Below are positions 24,954-32,628 of a DNA stretch of 40,606 bases, in pieces. The stretch is from NCBI GenBank assembly GCA_036274075.1, contig DASUGK010000111.1, positions 1 to 40,606 of the forward strand. Direction: 5' to 3'. The translations under genes were made by a program, and so were the position numbers. The notes beneath the pieces are model-generated. The model was not told the DNA's origin, did not search any database, and was given only the letters and a program-made list of their open reading frames with translations. Positions within the stretch are counted from its first letter, which is position 1, and every line of letters begins with the position of its first letter. Source of the stretch: CADEED01 sp036274075 (GTDB taxonomy: Bacteria > Pseudomonadota > Gammaproteobacteria > Steroidobacterales > Steroidobacteraceae).

Positions 24954-26387
24954 ATGAGCACCGAATACCAATCACAAGTCAGCCAGCCCATCATCTTCAA
25001 ACGCGGCACGTCGCTCGTCGCGCCGGTGCTGTTGTGGCTCATGGATGCGTTGCCGGCGGTGCTGGCCGGCGTGATGTTCTATCCACTCACGCGCATCTAC
25101 GAGGTCGAGTACGACCGGCCGTTCCTGGTGTTGTCCATCCTCGCCGCCGTGCTCACGCTGGCCCTGCTGCCGCGGAGCAATCCCGCCTCGCAGGTGATCG
25201 CGCGCCGCATCGATCTCGCCACCAACCTGCTGTGGCGCTGGGCGGTGCTCGTGGCCTGCCTGCTGGCGCTGGGTTACATCACCAAGTTCTCCGAGCAGTA
25301 TTCACGCCGCGTGGTCGTCACCTGGGTGCTGCTGACGCCGGTGCTGCTGGTGCTCCTGCAGCTGCTGCTGCAGTCGATCACGCGCGCGATGCTCATGGAC
25401 ATCACGCACGCGCGCCGCGCGGTGATCGTCGGCTGTACCGCGGCGAGCCAGGAGCTGGCGCGCCGCCTGTCGCTGCACACCGAGCTCGGCATCGCGGTGG
25501 CCGGCTTCTTCGACGACCGCGGCAGCGACCGGCTCGGCTGCTCGGCGCACACGCAGCTGCTCGGACGGTTCGCCGACGTGCAGGCTTTCGTCAATCGCCG
25601 CAACATCGACATGATATTCATCGCGATCCCGCCGGGGCAGGTGGCACGCATGCGCGACCTGGTGCACGAGCTCGGCGACACCACGGCGTCAATCTACTTC
25701 GTGCCCGACGTGAGCGGGTTCGACATGATCCAGCAGCGCACCAGCGAGATCCTCGGCTTCCCTGTGGTGGCGATGTGCGAGACCCCGTTCCACGGTTACC
25801 GCGGGCTCGTCAAGCGGCTCATGGACGTGACGCTGGCGCTGGCGGGCATCGTCGTGCTGCTGCCATTGTTGTTAGGCATCGCCTGGGGCGTGAGGCGCAG
25901 CTCGCCGGGCCCGATCCTGTTCCGGCAGCGCCGCTACGGGCTCGACGGCCGCGAAATCCAGGTGTTCAAGTTCCGCACCATGACGGTGTGCGAGGACGGT
26001 TCGCGCGTGACGCAGGCTCAGCGCCGCGACGAGCGCGTCACGCCGTTCGGCCGCCACCTGCGGCGCTGGTCGCTGGACGAACTACCGCAGCTGCTCAACG
26101 TATTGCAGGGAACCATGAGTCTCGTAGGACCCCGCCCACATGCGGTGGCTCACAACGAGGAATACCGCAAGCTGATCAAACGGTACATGGTTAGACACAA
26201 GGTGTTGCCGGGCATCACGGGACTTGCGCAGGTGCGCGGCTGTCGCGGCGAAACCGCACGCGTCGAGGACATGGAGAGGCGTGTGGTGTTCGATCTCGAG
26301 TACATGCGCAACTGGTCGCCACTGCTGGATCTGCAAATCCTCGTGGCCACGGTGTTCGCCGTGATCCGGACGGACCGGGCGTACTGA
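24954..26387 (+). CDS. Undecaprenyl-phosphate sugar-phosphate transferase (priming)
   Basis: This is a 477-residue polyisoprenyl-phosphate hexose-1-phosphate transferase of the WcaJ/GumD type. It starts the lipid-linked repeat unit at the inner membrane. Four N-terminal helices (about 15-145) precede a CoA-binding-like Rossmann domain (about 148-270). The catalytic domain has a re-entrant helix, SPGPILFRQRRYGLDGREIQ, FKFRTM, WSLDELPQLLNVLQGTMSLV and GPRP. The GCRGETARVEDMERRVVFDL segment is typical of the glucose-1-phosphate transferases, so UDP-glucose is the likely donor (inference). It is the first gene after the terminator, and the remainder of the operon overlaps behind it. Confidence 0.94.
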   Translation: MSTEYQSQVSQPIIFKRGTSLVAPVLLWLMDALPAVLAGVMFYPLTRIYEVEYDRPFLVLSILAAVLTLALLPRSNPASQVIARRIDLATNLLWRWAVLVACLLALGYITKFSEQYSRRVVVTWVLLTPVLLVLLQLLLQSITRAMLMDITHARRAVIVGCTAASQELARRLSLHTELGIAVAGFFDDRGSDRLGCSAHTQLLGRFADVQAFVNRRNIDMIFIAIPPGQVARMRDLVHELGDTTASIYFVPDVSGFDMIQQRTSEILGFPVVAMCETPFHGYRGLVKRLMDVTLALAGIVVLLPLLLGIAWGVRRSSPGPILFRQRRYGLDGREIQVFKFRTMTVCEDGSRVTQAQRRDERVTPFGRHLRRWSLDELPQLLNVLQGTMSLVGPRPHAVAHNEEYRKLIKRYMVRHKVLPGITGLAQVRGCRGETARVEDMERRVVFDLEYMRNWSPLLDLQILVATVFAVIRTDRAY

Positions 26388-26423
26388 TGGCTTGGCTGGA
26401 AGAAGGGGTCTTGTCTGGCGAAC

Positions 26424-27719
26424 TTGCTGGGAATCACGTCGTTCTTCCTGCTCGCAACCGAGGTGTTGCGCTGGGATCTCACGATCGCGACGGGCCTGTC
26501 GGCCAAGAACCTGATCATCTACCTGCTGGCGGTATTCCTCGGACTGCGCATGGTGGTGCAGCGCACGTCGCTGGTCGCGGCCGGCGGCCTGCAGGCGGCC
26601 TGGCTGGTGCTCATCGCGTATGCCATGTTCACGTGGCTGATCGCCGGCCTCGTCATCGATTACCAGGGTTATAACCTCATCCAGAGCGGCATCAAGCTCA
26701 AGACCGGGCTGTTCGATCCGTTCATTTTCTTCCTCGTGTTCCTGTTCGGCGTGCGCAGCTCGGACGACGCGCTGACGGTCATCAAATGGCTGCTGCTCGG
26801 CGCATTGTTCGCGAACCTCGGGACCGTCGCCGACAACGCCGGCATCGTGAACCTCGGCTTCCAGGAGCGCATCGACGGCCGCACGCAGGGCGCGATGGGA
26901 GAGTCAAACCAGTACGCGGCCTTCATCATCCTGTTCATTCCGGGCATGATCGCCGCGGCCATCGGCGCGCGCGGATTCTGGCGCCTGTTCTGGCTGGGCG
27001 GCGCGCTGCTGTCCTGCGCCGCGTTGTCGATGACGGCTTCACGCGGCGGCCTCGTGGGCATGGTGCTGGCGCTCGCCATCGGCGGCTACATGTTCCGGCA
27101 CCTCGTGTCGCTCAGCCGCTCGGCGGGCTGGGTGCTCGGCTCGATAGTCGTGCTCGTGACGTTCATGGCGCTGTCGCAGTACGGCGGCTTGCTCACGGAA
27201 CGAGTGCTCGGGCAGACCACGAACATCGATGCCACCGAGGCGACGTCGGGCCGCACCGAGATCTGGCTCAACCTGTTCGCCACCATGCTGACGCAGCCGG
27301 TGACTTTCATCACCGGGTTCGGCTGGGACGTGTACTGGGCATTCCCGTTCCGATTCTCGCCGCACAACCACTATTTCTCGCTGTGGTTCAACCTCGGCCT
27401 GTGCGGACTGATCTGCGGCAGCTACCTGCTGTTCTCGTCCATCAACCGCGCGCGGCGTGCCAGCCTGGCGGCCGAGCCGCACCTGCGGCGATATCTGGTC
27501 GCCTACGTGATCGGCGCCATCGCCGTGAGCGGCGCGGTGTTCTTCGTCGAGTTGCACAAGCCGTGGATGTTCTTCTGGATGTATGCCGGCACGGTCGCAC
27601 GGCTGGTGCTGTGCGCCGAACCCGCGGCGCACGCGCGCCCGGTGCTGCCGATCCACCGGCCGCGCGAGCTCGCGAAGCCGCGTGATGTCTATGGCTGGAA
27701 CGGGCGCAGGTCCGCATGA
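26424..27719 (+). CDS. Wzy/O-antigen ligase-like polymerase, unusual start
   Basis: This is an integral membrane protein of about 431 residues with about 10-11 helices and the Wzy_C signature: a periplasmic loop with MTASRGGLVGMVLALAIGGY, then FRFSPHNHYFSLWFNLGLCG. It probably polymerises lipid-linked repeats in the periplasm. The start is unclear. The frame has only TTG 26424 or CTG 26415, with AAGGGG at 26403-26408. An ATG at 26387 that overlaps the previous stop, as elsewhere in this operon, is in another frame. One inserted or missing base between 26387 and 26423 would join them. The end overlaps the next gene by 4 bases. Confidence 0.88.
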   Translation: MLGITSFFLLATEVLRWDLTIATGLSAKNLIIYLLAVFLGLRMVVQRTSLVAAGGLQAAWLVLIAYAMFTWLIAGLVIDYQGYNLIQSGIKLKTGLFDPFIFFLVFLFGVRSSDDALTVIKWLLLGALFANLGTVADNAGIVNLGFQERIDGRTQGAMGESNQYAAFIILFIPGMIAAAIGARGFWRLFWLGGALLSCAALSMTASRGGLVGMVLALAIGGYMFRHLVSLSRSAGWVLGSIVVLVTFMALSQYGGLLTERVLGQTTNIDATEATSGRTEIWLNLFATMLTQPVTFITGFGWDVYWAFPFRFSPHNHYFSLWFNLGLCGLICGSYLLFSSINRARRASLAAEPHLRRYLVAYVIGAIAVSGAVFFVELHKPWMFFWMYAGTVARLVLCAEPAAHARPVLPIHRPRELAKPRDVYGWNGRRSA

Positions 27720-28876
27720 CGCCGCGCAAGATCTGCATCGTCGGATTGGACGCCTGCGGGCTGCTGTCGGGCGAGGGCGACCTGCGATACATCGGCGGCG
27801 AAACCGTGCAGCACGTGCTGCTCGCGCGGGCCTGGCGCGACCTCGGCCACGACGTGTCGATGATCGTGTTCGACGACGGCCAGGGCCCGAAACGCGTGGT
27901 CGACGGCATCACCGTCATCGCGGCCCACCGGCGGCGCGCGGGACTGCCGGGACTGAGATTCTTCCACCCGCGCGCATCGAAGCTGTTCTCCGCGCTGATG
28001 GCCGCGGACGCCGACATCTACTACCAGTCACCGGCCGGCGCCTTCAGCGGCATTACGGCGTGGTTCTGCCGCATGGCAGGACGGCGTTTCATCATGCGCA
28101 TCGCCTCCGACAGCGACTGCGAGAAGGAGCACACACGCATCCGCTTCTGGCGCGACCGGCGGCTGTTCGCCTATGCGCTGCGGCACGCGGACCTGGTAGC
28201 GGCGCAGACGCGCGTGCAGGCCGACATGCTGCGCGCGAATCACCGCATCGACGCCCCGGTGGTGAACATGCTGGTCGAGCCCCCGCGGCGCGGCGCCGGT
28301 CCCGCCGAGAAGGACATCGACGTCCTGTGGCTGAGCAACCTGCGCCCCCTCAAGCGGCCGGAGCTGGTGCTCGAGCTGGCGCGGCAACTGCCGCAGGTGA
28401 AGTTCACCCTGGCGGGCGGGCCCCTTCCGGGATTGCGCGGCGGCACGTACTTCGAGGACGTGAGTGCGGCGGCCTCGCGGCTTCCGAACGTCGACATGCC
28501 CGGCGCGGTGCGTTACGCCGACTCCGGCCGGTGGATAGAGCGGGCGAAGATCTTCCTCAACACCTCGATCGTGGAGGGATTTCCCAACACCTTCCTGCAG
28601 GCCTGGTCGCGCGGTGTCCCGGTGGTGAGTTTCTTCGATCCGGACGGCCTCATCCGCCGCCTGCAGCTCGGTGCGGTGCCGGCTTCCACCGACGACATGC
28701 GCGAGTCGATCCGCGGCCTGCTCGAGGCCGACGTGTACCGGGAGAACATCGGGCGGCGTGCGCGTGACTTCGTGTCGCGCGAATTCACCGGCGCAGCCGC
28801 GGAGCGTTACATCGAACTACTGGAAGCCAGGCCGGAACGCGCCGGGATGCGCGCCGCCGACGGAGGACTGCAATGA
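27716..28876 (+). CDS. GT4-family glycosyltransferase
   Basis: This is a 386-residue GT-B enzyme. The N-terminal domain has ICIVGLDACGLLSGEGDLRY, GGETVQHVLLARAWRDLGHD and ADIYYQSPAGAFSGITAWFC. The donor domain starts IDVLWLSNLRPLKRPELVLE, and the nucleotide-sugar site motif is FLNTSIVEGFPNTFLQAWSR, containing the E-x7 spacing typical of GT4. It adds one sugar to the repeat unit in the cytosol; donor unknown. Both ends overlap neighbours by 4 bases (ATGA), showing tight translational coupling. Confidence 0.92.
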   Translation: MTPRKICIVGLDACGLLSGEGDLRYIGGETVQHVLLARAWRDLGHDVSMIVFDDGQGPKRVVDGITVIAAHRRRAGLPGLRFFHPRASKLFSALMAADADIYYQSPAGAFSGITAWFCRMAGRRFIMRIASDSDCEKEHTRIRFWRDRRLFAYALRHADLVAAQTRVQADMLRANHRIDAPVVNMLVEPPRRGAGPAEKDIDVLWLSNLRPLKRPELVLELARQLPQVKFTLAGGPLPGLRGGTYFEDVSAAASRLPNVDMPGAVRYADSGRWIERAKIFLNTSIVEGFPNTFLQAWSRGVPVVSFFDPDGLIRRLQLGAVPASTDDMRESIRGLLEADVYRENIGRRARDFVSREFTGAAAERYIELLEARPERAGMRAADGGLQ

Positions 28877-30090
28877 ACACCCCCGCCTATGCGGACACCA
28901 CGCTCGGGACCCTCGCCACCGCGAAGCAGGAAGCCGCGGCGCAGGACACCGGCCAGGTCGCTGCCGCGGCGCGGCCGGACTGCCTGTTCGTCATCGGCAA
29001 CCTCGGCATCGGCGGCTCGGAACGCAAGATCGTGCGTCTGGCGAACCGGCTCAAGCAGGACGGCGTGCACGTCGCATTGGCCTGCATGAACGGGCCATTC
29101 ACCATCGAGTCCAGCATCCGCCGCGACGTGCCCTGCCTCAAGCTCGAGCGCAAGGGCAAGTTTTCCTGGGCCACCGTCTTCAGGCTGCGCGACATCCTGG
29201 TCCGCCAGCAGCCTGCCACGGTGCTCGCGCTCAATCTTTACCAGGCGCTGTACGTCGCACTGGCGTCGATGTTCCTGCCGTACCGGCCGCGCAAGGTGGC
29301 GCTGGTGAACACTTCGTTCTTCCGCGGCCACCGCATGCTCATGCGGTTCTATCACTGGGTGCTGCTGCAGTTCGACGTCATCGTGCACGGCTCGGAGGCG
29401 CAGCGCCGCTTCTGGTTCAAGCCCGGCTCGTCGGCCTGGAACAAGTCCGTGGTCGTGTACAACGGCGTGGACTCCGACTGCTTCGAGATCACGGCTTCCT
29501 TCGAAGCCGGCAAGCGCCTGCGCGAGTCGCTCGGCGTGAAGCCCGAGGCCATGTTGATAGGCACCGTGGGCATGTGCCGGCCCGAGAAGAACCAGCAGGT
29601 GCTGCTGACGATGCTGCGGCGGCTGCGCGTGGCGCGCGTGGACGCGCACCTGGTCATCGCCGGCGGCGCATTCCTCATCGAGCAGCTGAAGCGTCGCGCC
29701 GTCGAGCTCGAGATCAGCGACCGCGTGCATTTCCTCGGCGAGACCGAGGACGTGCGGCCGGTGCTCGCCGCCATGGACCTGTTCGTGCTGCCGTCCATCG
29801 CCGTCGAGTCGTTCTCCAACGCGGCGCTGGAAGCCATGTCCATGGGCCGGCCAGTGATCCTCTCGGAGATCGGCGGCGCACGCGAAATGATCACCGACGG
29901 TGTCGAAGGTTACGTGGTCACACCCACGGAGCTCGCGGCGCGGCTGCCCGCGATCGCCGCGGCGCTGTACGCCGACAAGCGCAAGCGGCTGCAGATGGGG
30001 CAGGCGGCGCGGGCCCGCGCGGTTTCCTGCTTCTCGGTGTCGTCCATGGTCGCGGGCTACCGCGCGCTGTTCCACGGAGAATCCTCATGA
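28873..30090 (+). CDS. GT4-family glycosyltransferase
   Basis: This is a 405-residue GT-B enzyme. After a variable 33-residue start, CLFVIGNLGIGGSERKIVRL is the classic GT4 acceptor-domain motif. Later blocks are VYNGVDSDCFE, GTVGMCRPEKNQQVLLTML, LVIAGGAFLIEQLKRRAVEL, VHFLGETEDVRPVLAAMDLF and VLPSIAVESFSNAALEAMSM with the E-x7-E pair. It is similar in layout to the two GT4 genes flanking it and probably assembles a different linkage of the repeat unit. Start and stop overlap neighbouring genes by 4 bases. Confidence 0.93.
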   Translation: MNTPAYADTTLGTLATAKQEAAAQDTGQVAAAARPDCLFVIGNLGIGGSERKIVRLANRLKQDGVHVALACMNGPFTIESSIRRDVPCLKLERKGKFSWATVFRLRDILVRQQPATVLALNLYQALYVALASMFLPYRPRKVALVNTSFFRGHRMLMRFYHWVLLQFDVIVHGSEAQRRFWFKPGSSAWNKSVVVYNGVDSDCFEITASFEAGKRLRESLGVKPEAMLIGTVGMCRPEKNQQVLLTMLRRLRVARVDAHLVIAGGAFLIEQLKRRAVELEISDRVHFLGETEDVRPVLAAMDLFVLPSIAVESFSNAALEAMSMGRPVILSEIGGAREMITDGVEGYVVTPTELAARLPAIAAALYADKRKRLQMGQAARARAVSCFSVSSMVAGYRALFHGESS

Positions 30091-31244
30091 ACGCCGACCT
30101 GCGCGAAGTCGAGCTCGAGCCCTCGACGTTCGCGTCCCGCTTCGCGTCACCCCCGGTCGATTTGCGCATGCGCGTGCTGCAGCTCGGGCCCGCGCTGGCC
30201 GTGCGCGGCGGCATCAGTTCCGTCGAGCGGCTGATCTGCGAATACATGAAGCCGTACGCCGCCATCCGCCACGTGCCGACCATGGAGGACGGGTCCGCCG
30301 TCACCCGCGGCCTCACGTATGCCCGCGCAGTGCAGGTCCTGTGGCGCGCGCTGGCCGACATCGATCCCGTCATCGTGCACATCCATTTCGCCTCGCGCGG
30401 CAGCACGTTGCGCAAGGTGGTCCTGGCCGACATGGTGGCGCGTGCCGGGCGTCCGCTGGTGCTGCATGCACACGGCGCACGCTTCGACCAGTTCCACCGG
30501 CGGCTGCCGGCGCCGCTGCGCCGCAAGGTCAATCGCACGCTGCAACGGGCCAACCTCGTCATCGCATTGTCGTCACAATGGCGCGAGTTCTTCGTCGAGG
30601 AATGCGAGCTCGCACCGGCCAAGGTGACCGTGCTGCCGAACCCGGTGCGATGGAATGCCGCGCCGCCGGATCGTTCGGGCCGGCCGCACGTGCAATTCCT
30701 GTCGCTGGGCCGGCTCTCCGAGCGCAAGGGTTCCTACGATCTGGTCAACGCCTTCGCCGCCCTGCCGCGCGAGCTGCGTGCGCGCGCGCGGCTGGTGCTC
30801 GCCGGCGACGGCGACGTGGAAGGCGTGCGCCAGCTCGCGGCCCCGCTGGGCGACGCGGTTCGCGTGCACGCGTGGATCGATCCGGCCGAACGCGACCGCC
30901 TGCTCGACGCCAGCGACGTGTTCGTGCTGCCCTCGCGCGCCGAGGGCCTGCCGATGGCGCTGCTCGAGGCCATGTCCGCCGGGTTGCCCGCCATCGTCAC
31001 GCCGGTCGGCGGTATTCCCGACGCGCTGACCGACGGCGCCGAGGGCCTGATGGTTGAGCCCGGCCGCGTCGACCAGATCACCGCTGCCATGACGCGCATG
31101 CTGGGCGACGAGGCCGACCGCCTGGCCGCCGGGCGCCGTGCGCACGCGCGTGCGCGCCTGTTCGACGTCAACACCTATGCGCGCCGGCTCGCCGACCTGT
31201 ACCAGCGCATCGCGCCGGTGGCCGGATTCCGGGAGTACGCATGA
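30087..31244 (+). CDS. GT4-family glycosyltransferase
   Basis: This is a 385-residue GT-B enzyme beginning at ATG 30087, which overlaps the previous stop (ATGA). The N-terminal domain has VLQLGPALAVRGGISSVERL and LVLHAHGARFDQFHRRLPAP. The donor domain has VTVLPNPVRW, FLSLGRLSERKGSYDLVNAF, VLAGDGDVEGVRQLAAPLGD and VLPSRAEGLPMALLEAMSAG with the E-x7-E pair. Donor and acceptor sugars cannot be read from the sequence. The open frame extends far upstream through the preceding gene; that extension is a shadow and was discarded. Confidence 0.93.
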   Translation: MNADLREVELEPSTFASRFASPPVDLRMRVLQLGPALAVRGGISSVERLICEYMKPYAAIRHVPTMEDGSAVTRGLTYARAVQVLWRALADIDPVIVHIHFASRGSTLRKVVLADMVARAGRPLVLHAHGARFDQFHRRLPAPLRRKVNRTLQRANLVIALSSQWREFFVEECELAPAKVTVLPNPVRWNAAPPDRSGRPHVQFLSLGRLSERKGSYDLVNAFAALPRELRARARLVLAGDGDVEGVRQLAAPLGDAVRVHAWIDPAERDRLLDASDVFVLPSRAEGLPMALLEAMSAGLPAIVTPVGGIPDALTDGAEGLMVEPGRVDQITAAMTRMLGDEADRLAAGRRAHARARLFDVNTYARRLADLYQRIAPVAGFREYA

Positions 31245-32626
31245 GCGCAGTCACCTCGGTCGCCGTGTTCCTCAAGAAGCACGTGCTGGGGCAGAGCCTC
31301 ATCCGGCGCAGCCCGCTGTACTACGAGCGCGCCTGCGACGATCTCGAGGAGGTGAACCGGCTCGACCTCGCGGGGCGGCGCGCGTGGGTCAAGGAACGCA
31401 TCGCGCACACGCTCGAGCTGGCGCGCGGCACGGATTACGGACGCAGGGTCAAGGGCGGCAACAACCTTGCCGACTGGCCGCTGCTCGAGAAGGAACCGTT
31501 GCGCCACGACCTCAAGTCCTTCACCTCGGGTTACGAGTGGATGGCGGCACCGGCGACCACCGGCGGCACCAGCGGCGTGCCGCTCAAGGTGCTGCGCTCG
31601 CTGCAGGCCATCGTGTTCGAACAGGCCACCATCGATCGTTGCATCGCCGAGGCAGGCGCCGACGTGCGCACTGCACGCACCGTGGTACTGCGTGGCGACA
31701 ATCCGCGCGACCTCGAGCTTTCTCCCAACCCGGACAGCGAAATCATCAACGGCGGACGCATGCTCACCATGAGCGCCAATGCCGTGACCCATGTCAGCGT
31801 CGAACACGTGGCGAACACGCTGGAGACTTTCGCACCGCAGTTGTTGTGCGCCTACCCCACGGCGCTGGAGACCCTGTGCCGTTACCTGCGCGACAGCAAC
31901 CGGCGCCTGTCCATACCTTCGGTGGTCACTTCCTCGGAAGTCGTGCGCCCCGAGGCGTGGCGGCTCACCGAGCAGATGCTGGGCGCGCGCGTGATCGACT
32001 ACTACGGCCAGGCCGAGCGAATTGCTTTCGCCCACGCCTCGGCGCCGCGCGAATACCGCTTCTCCTGCGCCTATTCGTACGTGGAGTTCATTCCCTACGA
32101 CGGCAATGTATTGCCACCGCACGCGCCGCACCGGCTCTACGAGGTGATCGGCACGCCGTTCTGGAACAGCGTGCTGCCCATCGTGCGTTATCGCACCGGC
32201 GACCTCGTGCGGCTCCCCGCGCACTGGGGCCCGGCCGAGCTCGAGGAGCTGTCGCTCGGACTGCGGCCCTTCGAAGGCGTGCTGGGACGCCAGCAGGAAG
32301 TCATCGTCTGTCCGCAGCGCGTGCGGCTCAGCGGCCTCGGATTCGTGCCCCGCGATGTCCACAACGTGGTGCGCATGCAGGTCGTCCAGGAAGACTTCGA
32401 GCAGGTGCGCATCTTCGTGCTGCCCACGCCCGAATTCAGCGCCAACGATGCCGAGGACCTGCTGGCCAATGCGCGCTCGCGGATCCCGTCCGAGGTCAAC
32501 ATCACGGTGGAAATCGCCACGCGGCTGGAGCGCACGCCGCGCGGCAAGACGCCGCTGATCGTCCATCGTCCCCCGGTCCATGACGTGTTGCGCCGGAACG
32601 GGATCGAACCACTGTTCACTCGCTAG
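31241..32626 (+). CDS. CapK/phenylacetate-CoA ligase-like adenylate-forming enzyme
   Basis: This 461-residue protein of the ANL superfamily is CapK-like, as found in capsule and EPS loci. The ATP-binding P-loop is TTGGTSGVPLKV from Thr106. A central TSSEVVRPEAWRLTEQMLGA and DYYGQAERIAFAHA give the adenylate-binding motif. RYRTGDLVRLPA carries the conserved Asp for ribose binding, and a small C-terminal domain ends RTPRGKTPLIV with the expected Lys. It probably activates a carboxylic acid for decoration of the polymer; the substrate is unknown. It overlaps the preceding GT gene by 4 bases, and the next gene starts 2 bases after its stop. Confidence 0.9.
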   Translation: MSAVTSVAVFLKKHVLGQSLIRRSPLYYERACDDLEEVNRLDLAGRRAWVKERIAHTLELARGTDYGRRVKGGNNLADWPLLEKEPLRHDLKSFTSGYEWMAAPATTGGTSGVPLKVLRSLQAIVFEQATIDRCIAEAGADVRTARTVVLRGDNPRDLELSPNPDSEIINGGRMLTMSANAVTHVSVEHVANTLETFAPQLLCAYPTALETLCRYLRDSNRRLSIPSVVTSSEVVRPEAWRLTEQMLGARVIDYYGQAERIAFAHASAPREYRFSCAYSYVEFIPYDGNVLPPHAPHRLYEVIGTPFWNSVLPIVRYRTGDLVRLPAHWGPAELEELSLGLRPFEGVLGRQQEVIVCPQRVRLSGLGFVPRDVHNVVRMQVVQEDFEQVRIFVLPTPEFSANDAEDLLANARSRIPSEVNITVEIATRLERTPRGKTPLIVHRPPVHDVLRRNGIEPLFTR

Positions 32627-32628
32627 TC

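Noticed and set aside
26387..26674. 95-codon frame starting at the ATG overlapping the sugar transferase stop
   Set aside because: After about 12 codons it reads out of frame with the membrane protein and shows no domain; only its start is of interest for the possible frameshift.
28671..30086. Upstream extension of the glycosyltransferase frame ending at 31244
   Set aside because: The conserved protein begins at ATG 30087 in a 4-base overlap; upstream sequence is the out-of-frame shadow of the preceding gene.
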